Below are positions 8,747 through 17,218 of a stretch of DNA of 64,000 nucleotides, piece after piece. How positions within the stretch are numbered: position 1 is the stretch's first letter; each line of letters opens with the position of its first letter. The stretch is taken from the NCBI RefSeq assembly GCF_011766325.1, contig NZ_BLLG01000016.1, positions 1 through 64,000 on the forward strand, given 5' to 3'. This stretch comes from Streptomyces pacificus. GTDB lineage: Bacteria > Actinomycetota > Actinomycetes > Streptomycetales > Streptomycetaceae. The position numbers were made by a program, and so were the translations under genes. The notes under the pieces are model-generated. The model had not been told where the DNA came from, ran no database searches, and worked only from the letters and a program-made list of their open reading frames with translations.

Positions 8747-9589
8747 ATGACCGAGGCGGATCAGGACGCGGCACCCCTTCCCGGCACCTCGGCGCTGCGG
8801 GCCGACTGCGGTGACTGCTTCGCCCTCTGCTGCGTGGCACTGCCCTTCTCCGTCTCGGCCGACTTCGCCGTCGACAAGCCGGCGGGCCTGCCCTGCGGAA
8901 ACCTTCGCGACGACTTTCGGTGCGGCATCCACAGCCGGCTCCGGGGCGGCGGATTCTCCGGTTGCACCGTGTACGACTGCTTCGGCGCGGGACAGAAGGT
9001 CTCCCAGGTGACGTTCGGCGGACGGAGCTGGCGGTCGAACCCGCGCAGTGCCCGGCAGATGTTCGGCGTCTTCCCCGTGATGCGGCAACTGCACGAACTG
9101 CTGTGGTATCTGACCGCTGCTCTGGCGCTGCCGGCCGCCCGCCCGGTGTATCCGGCCGTGGAGGCTCTCCGCGAGGAGATCGAGGCGGTGACTCTCCGGG
9201 ACGCCGGGGAAGTGCTCGGGACCGATGTCGCCGCGCTGCGCGGTCGCACGGGCGAACTCCTGCTCAGGGCCAGCGCGCTGGCGAGGGCCGGGGCCAAGCC
9301 CGGACGGCGGAAGAGCCGCAGGGGCGCCGACCTCCTCGGGGCCCGGCTCGCGGGCGCCGACCTCCACGGTGCGGATCTGCGCGGCGCCTGCCTGATCGCC
9401 GCCGACCTCAGCGGGGCCGATCTGCGGCTGGCCGATCTCCTCGGCGCCGACCTCAGGGACGCCGAACTCTCGGGTGCCGACCTCACCGACGGCATCTTCC
9501 TCACCCAGCCGCAGCTCCAGCAGTCGAAGGGCGACGCGGCGACGCGGCTGCCGCCCGGACTGCGCCGCCCCGCGCACTGGAGATCCTGA
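8747..9589 (+). CDS. Pentapeptide-repeat protein with Cys-rich N-terminus
   Basis: Of 280 residues, about 210-262 form tandem A(D/N)LxG pentapeptides (GADLHGADLRGACLIAADLS and onward), which fold as a right-handed beta-helix. The N-terminal 85 residues are unusually rich in paired cysteines (CGDCFALCC, CGNL, CGIH, YDC), which suggests metal binding or disulfides. A helical middle section links the two. AGAGG precedes the ATG. Pentapeptide proteins include gyrase protectors, but that role needs a long helix and cannot be claimed here. Function unknown. Confidence 0.85.
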   Translation: MTEADQDAAPLPGTSALRADCGDCFALCCVALPFSVSADFAVDKPAGLPCGNLRDDFRCGIHSRLRGGGFSGCTVYDCFGAGQKVSQVTFGGRSWRSNPRSARQMFGVFPVMRQLHELLWYLTAALALPAARPVYPAVEALREEIEAVTLRDAGEVLGTDVAALRGRTGELLLRASALARAGAKPGRRKSRRGADLLGARLAGADLHGADLRGACLIAADLSGADLRLADLLGADLRDAELSGADLTDGIFLTQPQLQQSKGDAATRLPPGLRRPAHWRS

Positions 9590-9738
9590 GCGGGTCCCTC
9601 CGGATGCCTCCGCCCGACACCCCCTCCGGGCCCCGAACGTCCGTTCGGTCCGTTCGGTCCGTTCGGGTTCGTACGCGTTCACAAGGGTCCGCCGGGGTGT
9701 GTCCGTATTCCGCCTCCGGATTCCGCGCCCGGTTCCCG

Positions 9739-11175
9739 TCAGGACCGGGGCTTGCCCGGCAGCCGGGCCACCTCGGGCGACGAGGCGTCGAGCGGCACCG
9801 ACCAGGAGCTGACCAGGCCGAGTTGCACGGCCTGGCGTGGCAGGGCCGCGTCAATCAGCCAGTCGGCCGCCACCCGCACCCGGTTGCCCGGCATCGCCGC
9901 CAGGTGGTAGCCGCGGGTCACGGCACCCGCGAGCGGCCCGGACAGCGGTACGCCGAGCGGGTTGGCCGCCGCCTGGACACCGCCCAGGTCCACGGCGAAG
10001 CCGAGATCGCGGTGCCGGTAGGCGCGCGCGGTGCCGTACCCGAGCGACGCCGCGACGTTGTTCGCCGCGATCTCGCCCTGGCGGGTGGCGTGCTGCGCGG
10101 TCATCGGGGTCAGTTCGTATCGGCGTCCGCCCCCCGGCCCGTCCCCGCTCCCGGTCCCGTCCTGGCTTCCTTCCCCGCTCCCGGGCCCGTCCCCTGCGGC
10201 GTTGCCGGGCAGCGGGCGGGTCAGATCGGGTACGGCCGCCGCGTCCCCGCAGGCGAAGACATCGGGATGGCCCGGCACATCGAGTGCCGCCGTCACCCGC
10301 AGCCGTCCGCGGTCGAGGGGCAGCCCGATGTCGGCCACGAGCGGATCCGGCCGCACTCCCACGCACCACACCAGGGTCCTGGTCGGCACGAACTCGCCGT
10401 CGTCCAGCAGCACCCCGTCGGGCGTCGCCTCCTTGATGGAGGTACCGGTGCGCACCTCCACGCCCCGGGCGCGCAGTACCCGGTCGGCGGTCTCGGACAG
10501 CCGTCGGTCGAGTTCGGGCAGCACCCGCGGCGCGAGGTCCAGGAGCAGCCAGCGCGGCCGGGTGTCCGGGGAGCGCCAGGCCGGGCCGAACGGGCCTTTC
10601 GGGCGGGACAGCTGGGCATGCAGGCCGTCGGTGAAGATCTTGCCCTGGGCCGCCACCTCGGTACCGGTGTAGCCGGCGCCGACCACGACGAAGGTGCAGC
10701 GTGTGCCGCACTCGTCCGCGTGCGGTGCCGCGCCCGCCATCTCCACCTGCCGGACGATGTGGTCGCGCAGGTAGAGCGCCTCGGGAAGCCCGCGGAAGCC
10801 GTGCGCGTGCTCGTTCACCCCAGGCACGGGGAGCAGTTTGTGGACGCTGCCGACGGCGAGTACCAGCCGGTCGTACGCGAGCTCTCCGCTCGCGCCCTCC
10901 GGGTCCGTGTAGTGCACACGGCGCCCGGCCAGGTCGACCCGCGTCGCCTCGCCCAGCACGAGCCGCGCCCTCGGCAGGGTGTGCGCGAGGGAGACGGTCA
11001 CCCGCCGCGGCTCCAGGAGCCCGGCGGCCACCTGGGGCAGCAGAGGGAGATACAGAAAGTAGTCGGTGGGGTTGAGCAGGACGATCTCGACCCGTTCCCT
11101 GGCAAGGGAACGGGAGAGGGCCCGCGCCGCGCGGTGGCCGGCGAACCCGGCTCCTACGACGACAATCCTGGTCAC
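9739..11175 (-). CDS. Type II NADH dehydrogenase / FAD-dependent oxidoreductase
   Basis: The 478-residue protein begins TRIVVVGAGFAG, the FAD-binding Rossmann motif, so the GTG at 11175 is preferred. A second dinucleotide motif (FVVVGAGYTGTE, near residue 160) binds NADH, and a third FAD contact is VFACGDAAAV. NDH-2 enzymes are peripheral membrane proteins that pass electrons from NADH to quinone without pumping protons. Between VPDLTRPLPGNA and the RYELTPMTAQHA motif lies a Gly/Ser/Asp-rich insert encoded by a local repeat, probably a loop. The gene stands alone. Confidence 0.88.
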   Translation of the reverse strand: MTRIVVVGAGFAGHRAARALSRSLARERVEIVLLNPTDYFLYLPLLPQVAAGLLEPRRVTVSLAHTLPRARLVLGEATRVDLAGRRVHYTDPEGASGELAYDRLVLAVGSVHKLLPVPGVNEHAHGFRGLPEALYLRDHIVRQVEMAGAAPHADECGTRCTFVVVGAGYTGTEVAAQGKIFTDGLHAQLSRPKGPFGPAWRSPDTRPRWLLLDLAPRVLPELDRRLSETADRVLRARGVEVRTGTSIKEATPDGVLLDDGEFVPTRTLVWCVGVRPDPLVADIGLPLDRGRLRVTAALDVPGHPDVFACGDAAAVPDLTRPLPGNAAGDGPGSGEGSQDGTGSGDGPGGGRRYELTPMTAQHATRQGEIAANNVAASLGYGTARAYRHRDLGFAVDLGGVQAAANPLGVPLSGPLAGAVTRGYHLAAMPGNRVRVAADWLIDAALPRQAVQLGLVSSWSVPLDASSPEVARLPGKPRS

Positions 11176-11374
11176 GGCGTACCGAGGTGGCCGCGACCGT
11201 TCTTGTGTGGAGGTGGTGCGGGGAGCCTGCGGACGAGGGGCCCGGATGTCGTCGGCCTGCACGGCGAATCGCCTCCCATGGGCAAATCGGGGCATGCGAG
11301 GGGCGGAGCGTTCCGGCTACCCCGTCGGCGCGGGACCGAACTCGGGTGCCGGCGCCGCCGGAGATCCTCATCGT

Positions 11375-11548
11375 TCACGCGTCCGTGTATCCAGCCTGCT
11401 CCCGTTGAACTGTCGCGGCCAATGGAAACCGCAGCAAAACCGAATGGGATGGATCCGGACACCAATTCAGCCTCGAGCGGTCACATTGCGCAAAAAGTGA
11501 TCCGAGCGCCCCGCCGGTGACGTCGATTGCCATACTGCTCACGTTCAC
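11375..11548 (-). CDS. Possible small protein next to the IS left end
   Basis: A 57-codon frame starts at GTG 11548 with an excellent AAGGAG five bases upstream (VNVSSMAIDVTGGALGSLF…). The DNA here is more AT-rich than its surroundings. The ribosome site lies directly against the left hairpin of the IS, so insertion may have cut off its promoter. I recognise no family. It could equally be the 5' end of a decayed gene. The remaining bases between it and the oxidoreductase show no gene. Confidence 0.3.
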   Translation of the reverse strand: MNVSSMAIDVTGGALGSLFAQCDRSRLNWCPDPSHSVLLRFPLAATVQREQAGYTDA

Positions 11549-11635
11549 CGGTTCTCCTTCGAGGATGCCCCGGCCTTCAGGCCGGGGAGGAATCGAAGCT
11601 CCCGCGTAGCGGGGCACGGAATAGAGCAATCGCCG

Positions 11636-11794
11636 TCAGGGCGATTGGTCGTCTCCACCCACCGGACCGAGGACGGCCTCAAGCAGGTGGATGATCTCGG
11701 AGTTGAGGGACCGCCGGTCGGTCCGGGCCTTCTCGACGAGGCGTTCATGCAGGTCAGCGGGCAGACGGAGAGAGATCCGCTTCTCAGGTTCCAT
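11636..11794 (-). CDS. Arc-like ribbon-helix-helix protein
   Basis: The 52-residue protein (MEPEKRISLRLPADLHERLV…) has the pattern of an Arc/MetJ ribbon-helix-helix repressor: a short beta strand RISLRLP, then two helices ending LNSEIIHLLEAVL. It is divergent from tnpB, with 14 bases between the two start codons, so it is well placed to repress the tnpB promoter. It is not the usual IS605 tnpA. This gene was too short for standard length cut-offs and was read directly from the minus strand. Confidence 0.7.
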   Translation of the reverse strand: MEPEKRISLRLPADLHERLVEKARTDRRSLNSEIIHLLEAVLGPVGGDDQSP

Positions 11795-11808
11795 GCTACG
11801 ATGATGCC

Positions 11809-13053
11809 ATGACGACGCCAGGGAAGTATCAGAGGGATGCCGGGCATGCTCGGCACACCTTCCGGCTTCGCGTGCCGTCGACCTCCCGCGCTGGTCTGAT
11901 GGCCGAGTGGGCGCGCTGCCGGTGGGTGTGGAACGAGTGCGTGGCCATGTCTCGCAAGGTCCACGCCGCGAACCGGGACACGGCTGAGGAGACGACGTGC
12001 GGCCCGGCCCAGCTCGACAAGATGCTGACCGAGGCCCGCACCGCGATGGCCTGGCTGCGTGAGGGCGCCTCGGTGCCGCAGCAGCAGACCATCCGCGACT
12101 TCGCCACGTCCCGCGCCAAGGCCATGAAGGACATCAAGGCCGGGCTGCCGATGCGGCAGCGCGCCGGGATACCCCGGATCAAGCGCAAGCGCGAGGCGCT
12201 GCCGACGCTGAACTACACCACCCGGGGCCTCCGGCTGAGGGACGGCCGCCTGCACCTCGCGGGCGGGATCGTGCTGACGCCTGCGTGGTCCCGCGAACTC
12301 CCGGCCGCGCCCACCTCGGTGCGGATCTACCAGGACAGCGTCGGCCACTGGTACGCCTCGTTCGTCGTCGCGACCGAGACCCATCCGCTCCCCGCCACCG
12401 GCCGGGTCCCCGGCGTGGACTGGGGCGTCAAGGAAACCGCCACCACCACATCCGACACCCACGACCTCCCCCACGCCGAACACGGCAAGAAAGCCGCGCA
12501 GCGCCTCGCCCACTACCAGCGGATGATGGCCCGCCGCCGCCCCGCGCGCGGGCAGGCAGCCTCCAAGGGCTACCGGCAGGCGCAGCGGCAGACCGCGAAG
12601 CTGCACAAGAAGGCCGCCCGGCAACGCCAGGACACCGCCCGCAAATGGGCCACGTCCGTGGTCCGCGACCACGACGCGATCGCCGTCGAGGATTTCCGCC
12701 CGAAGTTCCTCGGCAAGACCACCATGGCCCGCAAAGCCGCCGACGCGGCGATCGGCGCCACCAAGACGGCCCTGACCGAGATGGGCCGCAAGCATGGACG
12801 GGACATCCGTCTTGTGCATCCCGCGCACACCACGATGGACTGCGCGGCGTGCGGAGCGAGAACCAAGCACGCACTTCCTCTTTCGGAACGTACCTACACC
12901 TGCACCGCGTGCGGAGCCGTATCCCCTCGGGATAAGAACTCCGCCCGCGTAATGCTGGTCCGGGCTGGTCTCAACCCGGCTGGTGCCGATCGTGTAAGAG
13001 CTGGCGGACCGCTGGTCCCCAGCCAACGTGAGCCAGGAATCCCCGTCCTTTAG
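11809..13053 (+). CDS. tnpB: TnpB RNA-guided nuclease, IS605 OrfB family
   Basis: The 414-residue protein matches TnpB in length and order. An N-terminal helix-turn-helix/wedge region (FRLRVPSTSRAGLMAEWARC, WNECVA) leads to the three RuvC acidic motifs: D in PGVDWGVKETATT, E in IAVEDFRPKFLGK, and D in SPRDKNSARVML. A Cys4 zinc ribbon (CAACGA…CTACGA) lies just before the last motif. All catalytic residues are present, so it is probably active. TnpB proteins cut DNA guided by an omega-RNA made from the element's right end. Here that RNA would overlap the 3' end of the gene and the hairpin at about 13044-13063, with the guide taken from flanking DNA after about 13067. Confidence 0.9.
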   Translation: MTTPGKYQRDAGHARHTFRLRVPSTSRAGLMAEWARCRWVWNECVAMSRKVHAANRDTAEETTCGPAQLDKMLTEARTAMAWLREGASVPQQQTIRDFATSRAKAMKDIKAGLPMRQRAGIPRIKRKREALPTLNYTTRGLRLRDGRLHLAGGIVLTPAWSRELPAAPTSVRIYQDSVGHWYASFVVATETHPLPATGRVPGVDWGVKETATTTSDTHDLPHAEHGKKAAQRLAHYQRMMARRRPARGQAASKGYRQAQRQTAKLHKKAARQRQDTARKWATSVVRDHDAIAVEDFRPKFLGKTTMARKAADAAIGATKTALTEMGRKHGRDIRLVHPAHTTMDCAACGARTKHALPLSERTYTCTACGAVSPRDKNSARVMLVRAGLNPAGADRVRAGGPLVPSQREPGIPVL

Positions 13054-13184
13054 GGCGGGGAGGATGTCAAAGAACAGATGTGCTGGCGTCCGACCTCACC
13101 GGTCTGTCGCCAGACGGCCGGGACGTCCCTGACCGGGGCGCTTCCTGCCAGGTGGCGGCGCACACCCACGGAGAGAAGTGATCG

Positions 13185-13790
13185 ATGGCCCCCGAATCCT
13201 CTGGCGGTACCGGCACGGACCCCGCCGCTCTCGCACTGAAGATACTGGTCGCCGGCGGGTTCGGCGCGGGCAAGACGACCCTTGTCGGAGCGGTCAGCGA
13301 AATCCGGCCACTGCGGACGGAGGAACAGCTCAGCGAGGCGGGCGAGGGCGTCGACGACACGGGCGGTGTCGAGCGGAAGACGACGACCACCGTGGCCATG
13401 GACTTCGGCCGCATCACCATCCGCTCGGGGCTGTCCCTGTATCTCTTCGGGACACCGGGGCAGGACCGCTTCTGGTTCCTGTGGGACGAGCTGTCGCAGG
13501 GGGCGCTCGGCGCGGTGGTTCTCGCGGACACCAGGCGCCTCGAGGACAGTTTCCCCGCCGTGGACTACTTCGAGCACCGGCGCATCCCGTTCGTCGTCGC
13601 CGTCAACTGCTTCCCCGGGGCGCGGACTTACGGGGCGCACGAGGTCTCCCGTGCGCTGGACCTCGACCGGGGTACCCCGGTCGTGCTGTGCGACGCGCGC
13701 GACCGCGACTCGGGAAAGGAAGTGCTGGTCCGGCTGGTCGAGTACGCCGGGCGGATGCACACCGCCCGGCTGCTGGACTCGGTCGGCTGA
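13185..13790 (+). CDS. Conservon-type GTP-binding protein (CvnD-like)
   Basis: This 201-residue small GTPase belongs to the actinobacterial ATP/GTP-binding (conservon D) family. The P-loop is GGFGAGKTTLVGAVSE. Switch II is LYLFGTPGQDRFWFLWDEL, and specificity loops such as VVLADTRRLEDSF and VVAVNCFPGA follow. GGAGAGAAG precedes the ATG. The usual partners are roadblock, DUF742 and kinase genes upstream. Here the IS ends about 120 bases upstream, and the nearest A-B-C set is a damaged one at 6.8-8.4 kb, so it may be the displaced fourth member of that conservon. Confidence 0.9.
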   Translation: MAPESSGGTGTDPAALALKILVAGGFGAGKTTLVGAVSEIRPLRTEEQLSEAGEGVDDTGGVERKTTTTVAMDFGRITIRSGLSLYLFGTPGQDRFWFLWDELSQGALGAVVLADTRRLEDSFPAVDYFEHRRIPFVVAVNCFPGARTYGAHEVSRALDLDRGTPVVLCDARDRDSGKEVLVRLVEYAGRMHTARLLDSVG

Positions 13791-14145
13791 GGTCGGGGCG
13801 ACGGGGGCGGCGAGGGAGCGGTGAGGGGGCGGTGACGCGCGGCGATCCGGCTGCCCCGGCGGCGCGACCGCCCACGTCCCCGCCCCGCCCCCTTGCCCCG
13901 TGCCCCGCCCCTGGACGGCCTGCAGGTTCCGCACGCCTCCGGCGCGGCCCCGGATGAGAGCGGCCTCCTGCCGGGACATCCTTGCCGCCATGGGGCGCAT
14001 CCTCGGATGCGACCCGTGGTGAGGGAATGCAGACCCTCCGCTGCCGTGCGCCCTCGATGACTCCTTGCCGGGAGGGGGACGGTGCGCAAGGCTTACTCGC
14101 GACACGGGGGAACGCGAAGCAGACACATGAACGGGGAGGAACGGC
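13791..14145. other. Intergenic, no gene seen
   Basis: No coding frame is convincing in these 355 bases. The roadblock gene that follows has its own GGGGAGG site, so an independent promoter is likely, but none matches consensus. Confidence 0.5.
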
Positions 14146-14559
14146 ATGGCAGCGGACAAGGGGCTCGACTGGCTCCTGGACGACCTGACCGAGAGGATCT
14201 CGTCCATACGGCATGCCCTCGTGCTGTCCAACGACGGCCTGGTGAACGGCGCGAGCGGCGGACTCGCCCGCGAGGACGCGGAGCACCTCGCCGCCGTCTC
14301 CTCCGGACTCCACAGTCTCGCCCGGGGTTCGGGTCGGCACTTCAGGGCGGGCAAGGCGAGGCAGACCATGGTGGAGTTCGACGACGCGATGCTCTTCGTC
14401 ACCGCAGCGGGGGACGGCAGTTGCCTGTGCGTGCTCAGTGCCGCCGAGGCCGACGTCGGCCAGGTGGCCTACGAGATGACGCTGCTGGTGAACCGGGTGG
14501 GGGAGCATCTGACGGTAGCCGCACGGCAGCCGGGCAGGGTCGCGGTCTCCGAGTTCTGA
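14146..14559 (+). CDS. Roadblock/LC7 protein (second CvnB-like)
   Basis: The 137-residue protein is a paralogue of the one at 7440: GLDWLLDDLTERISSIRHAL, DGLVNGASGGLAREDAEHLA, FRAGKARQTMVEFDDAMLF. GGGGAGGAACGGC precedes the ATG. It stands without kinase, DUF742 or GTPase directly beside it, although a conservon GTPase lies 355 bases upstream on the same strand. A role as a scaffold in small-GTPase signalling is inferred from the family. Confidence 0.88.
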   Translation: MAADKGLDWLLDDLTERISSIRHALVLSNDGLVNGASGGLAREDAEHLAAVSSGLHSLARGSGRHFRAGKARQTMVEFDDAMLFVTAAGDGSCLCVLSAAEADVGQVAYEMTLLVNRVGEHLTVAARQPGRVAVSEF

Positions 14560-14781
14560 GACCGCTTCCCGGTGGCGCGGCCCCGACCCGGGTCGACCGT
14601 CCCGCCCCGCGACACCTCACACCGTGCATGTGAGGGGCGCTCACGAGGGTGTCCCCGGTGCAGGGCGCTGTCCGGACGGAGGAGCAGCCCGCGCGTCCGC
14701 CGGCGCACGGGGAGTATCCCGTGGCGCACGGGCCGGCGTCGCGCCATGCCCGGTGCGCCGGGAAGCGGCCCGTGCTGCGGC

Positions 14782-15870
14782 CTACCGCTGGGACATGGCG
14801 GCGGTGCCGCCGGTGGCTCCTCGTGGAACCACGCTCGACAGGACCGACGGCAGCGTGTACCAGTCCGACGAGACCACGCTCGCGTGCCGGCCGGCCAGCA
14901 GCGCGACACGGTCGAGGGCCTGCGCCTCCGTCGGACTGGTGCCGTCGATCGCGGGCGGCACGCTGTGGGCGCTCGTCATCAGGACGAGGTAGTGGTTGCG
15001 GTCGTACCAGGCGGTGTCGATCGAACCGCCCGCGTACAGGGAGGCGGCTCCGTCGAAGACGACGAACCACGGGCGGAGGGAGGCGTCCGCGTAGCGGGCG
15101 CGCGGGTCACCGGACTGCGCCCCGATGACGGCGGGGAAGGCCGACGCCTCCGACAGCCGGCCGGCAGCGGCGAGGTCGCGCAGGTGGATCGCGTACTCCC
15201 GGTCCGTCCACAGCGTGTCGAACGGGTTCCGCTGCTCGACCGTGCCCGGGATGAGTTCCACGATGAACTTCCCACCCAGGTCGGTGCGGGAAGGCCATCC
15301 GCGGGCCCGTACCGCGGTGTCGAGGTCCGGATGGCCCGCGGCCAGATCGGCGGGCCGGAAGAGCGCGTCGCCGAGCCGTTCGGTGAGCAGCGCGTCGAGT
15401 GCGCCGGGCCCCCGGCCGTGCTTGCCCTGGAACCCGTCCTTCATCTCCAGTTTGAGCAGGACGGGCCGGTGCCCGGGGTTCGCGTCGTGCCAGGCGCGGA
15501 TGTCGGACAGGCAACCGCTGAGATCCCGGTTGCGGGACTTGCTGCGCAGTTCGGCGGCCGTCGAGGCATCCACACAGTTGTTGTCGTTGCCCACCGGGTT
15601 GTCGTGGGCCACCCGGAAGGACCTGCCGAACACATTGGTCCACACGTCGATCTCGAGCATTCCCGCACCCGAGTCCAGGGCGTCCCCGAAGTAGCGGTAC
15701 TTGGACTTCTCATAGGCGTTGTGGACGCCGACGGAGGTCGTCGACGAATAGGCCGGTGCCGGCGCGTCGGCGCCGGGTGCGGCGGCTGCGGGCGCCTGTG
15801 CCGGCACGAGCGCCGCCCCCAGTGCGGCGGCGGAGACTGATGCCGCGGCCGTGCGCGAGAGCTTCCCCAT
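14782..15870 (-). CDS. Secreted PI-PLC-like phosphodiesterase
   Basis: The 362-residue protein starts at ATG 15870 with a Sec signal peptide (MGKLSRTAAASVSAAALGAAL…, cleavage near residues 35-40). The mature part carries the TIM-barrel phosphodiesterase signs: a first catalytic His in VGVHNAYEKS, acidic metal-type residues in MLEIDVW, and a second His in RVAHDNPVG. Cys pairs (NNCVDAS, LSGCLSD) fit an extracellular protein. It resembles calcium-dependent phosphatidylinositol phospholipase C proteins of actinomycetes. Glycerophosphodiester phosphodiesterases are related, so the substrate is not certain. Confidence 0.75.
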   Translation of the reverse strand: MGKLSRTAAASVSAAALGAALVPAQAPAAAAPGADAPAPAYSSTTSVGVHNAYEKSKYRYFGDALDSGAGMLEIDVWTNVFGRSFRVAHDNPVGNDNNCVDASTAAELRSKSRNRDLSGCLSDIRAWHDANPGHRPVLLKLEMKDGFQGKHGRGPGALDALLTERLGDALFRPADLAAGHPDLDTAVRARGWPSRTDLGGKFIVELIPGTVEQRNPFDTLWTDREYAIHLRDLAAAGRLSEASAFPAVIGAQSGDPRARYADASLRPWFVVFDGAASLYAGGSIDTAWYDRNHYLVLMTSAHSVPPAIDGTSPTEAQALDRVALLAGRHASVVSSDWYTLPSVLSSVVPRGATGGTAAMSQR

Positions 15871-16220
15871 GGTCCCCTGCCTGTGTCGGGAGTGGTGCAA
15901 ATCCACCGCAGGGTAGAGGAGTTGAGTGGAGAAGGGGAGATGTCGGGGCGGTTGCGGAAGGGCTTCCGGAGTTCTGGGGTATCTGCGGCGGCGCCGCTGG
16001 TGCGGGTGGTTGCGCTGATGTCCGTGGTGCGGGTGGCGCAGTGGACGGGGCGGATGGCCGGTGAGAGGTGCGGCGGTCCGGGCGCACGGTGCGGCTCGGC
16101 TCAGCGGTCCGTACCTGTCCCCGAGGCCCCTGCCTGCGGGGCCCCCGGTCCTGCCGGCGGCGGTCCCGGCGGGCGCACCGGAGTGCGGAACGGGGCCCCG
16201 GTGGGGCCCGGCGTGGCCGA
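15871..16220. other. Intergenic, no gene seen
   Basis: A plus-strand frame starting at 15940 has a good ribosome site but runs antisense into the XRE gene and resembles nothing, so it was not called. Otherwise nothing was found. Confidence 0.45.
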
Positions 16221-16832
16221 TCAGCCCGAGGCGGGTCGTGCCCGCACGTGCATCCGCTCGCCCTGGGGCCCGAACAGGGACAGGAACTCCACAGGACGGT
16301 CGCCGGCGTTGGCGAAGCCGTGCGGCGTACGGGTGTCGAACTCGGCGGCCTCACCCGAGCCGAGGAGCAGGTCGTGCTCACCGAGCGACAGCCACAGCCG
16401 TCCGGTGAGCACATACAGCCATTCGTAACCCTCGTGCACCTTCTGCTGAGGGCGCACACCCTTGTCCTTCGTGCGCGGCGGCACGATGTGCTTGTAGGCG
16501 TGCATGCCCCCGAGGTAGCGCGTCAGCGGGACATACGTCTGCCCGTTCCGGGTGAAGGGGCGCTGCCGGATCCGGGCGTCACCGACGGCCGGAGCGCCGA
16601 CCAGCTCGTCCAGCGGCACGCCGTACGCCCGGGCCAGCGGCAGGAGCAGTTCGAGCGTGGGCTTGCGCCCTCCTGACTCCAGTCGGGACAGCGTGCTCAG
16701 CGAGATCCCGGTCGCCTCGGCGATCTGGGCCAGCGTGCTGCCGCGCGCCTGCCGCAGGGCCCGCAACCGCGGCCCGACGGCCGTGAGTACCTCGCCGAGA
16801 TCGTCCTCCGCCATGGATCCATTTGCCGTCAT
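16221..16832 (-). CDS. XRE-family regulator with C-terminal cupin
   Basis: The 203-residue protein has an N-terminal helix-turn-helix (LRALRQARGSTLAQIAEATG, then ISLSTLSRLESGGRKPTLELL) and a C-terminal cupin barrel (HEGYEWLYVLTGRLWLSLGE, then EFDTRTPHGFAN). This plan is common in regulators that sense small molecules through the cupin. ATG 16832 overlaps the stop of the xdhC remnant (ATGA), while ATG 16814 is an alternative; neither has a ribosome site. A perfect inverted repeat spans the start and may be its own operator. Confidence 0.85.
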   Translation of the reverse strand: MTANGSMAEDDLGEVLTAVGPRLRALRQARGSTLAQIAEATGISLSTLSRLESGGRKPTLELLLPLARAYGVPLDELVGAPAVGDARIRQRPFTRNGQTYVPLTRYLGGMHAYKHIVPPRTKDKGVRPQQKVHEGYEWLYVLTGRLWLSLGEHDLLLGSGEAAEFDTRTPHGFANAGDRPVEFLSLFGPQGERMHVRARPASG

Positions 16833-16838
16833 GGCAAA
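16822..16838. promoter_or_regulatory. Inverted repeat over the XRE start codon
   Basis: TTTGCC-GTCAT-GGCAAA is a perfect 6-5-6 inverted repeat covering the ATG at 16832. A TTGACA hexamer lies just upstream on the minus strand at about 16842-16847. Autoregulation by the XRE protein is plausible. Confidence 0.45.
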
Positions 16839-17218
16839 GAGGTTGTCAAGGCCGCGGCATCCCGGGCGTCCGGGTCGGGCACCGCCCCGAACACCGCGTC
16901 GGTGTCCGGGGAGACGGCCCGGACCAGCACGGTGATCTCACCACCGCAGGTGAGCCCGACCGCGAACGCGTCGTCGTCGCTGTACCCGAACGTGTGCAGC
17001 CGTGCCGCACCGTCGGCCAGGACCTCCCGGGCCAGCTCGAAGACCGCGCCCTCCACGCAACCGCCCGACACGCTGCCGACGACCTCCCCGCCCGGCCCCA
17101 CGGCCATCGCCGCCCCCGGCCCGCGCGGCGCGCTGCGGCCCACCGACACGACCGTGGCAAGACCGAACGGCTCGCCCTCGGCGTACCAGCAGCGCAGGGC
17201 GGGCAGAATCTCGCGCAT
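16829..17218 (-). pseudogene. Truncated XdhC/CoxI-family protein
   Basis: The 129-residue frame (MREILPALRCWYAEGEPFGLATVVSVGRSAPR…) matches the N-terminal domain of XdhC/CoxI, the factor that inserts the molybdenum cofactor into xanthine or CO dehydrogenases. The Cys in SVSGGCVEGAV and a second in GLTCGGEITVLV are kept. Family members are roughly 350 residues with a Rossmann domain, which is missing here. It could still fold as a single domain, but its neighbours are also remnants. Its stop overlaps the XRE start. Confidence 0.6.

Larger units (their letters stand above)
11566..13067 (+). mobile_element. IS200/IS605-family element (tnpB only, IS1341-like)
   Basis: The element is bounded by two subterminal hairpins in the same orientation: CCCCGGCC-TTCA-GGCCGGGG at about 11568-11587 and CCCCGTCC-TTTA-GGGCGGGG at about 13044-13063. 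Both are followed by AGGA. Inside are tnpB and a divergent ribbon-helix-helix gene. There is no tnpA Y1 transposase, so movement would need one in trans. Exact ends were not resolved because no uninterrupted site is available; such elements make no target duplication. Confidence 0.75.

Noticed and set aside
11636..11794. Antitoxin of a toxin-antitoxin pair
   Set aside because: The ribbon-helix-helix protein looks like an antitoxin, but no toxin gene adjoins it. Its neighbour is tnpB, so a transposon repressor is the simpler reading.
15940..16428. Plus-strand ORF with a good ribosome site
   Set aside because: It runs antisense through the XRE/cupin gene and its product is low-complexity with no family resemblance.
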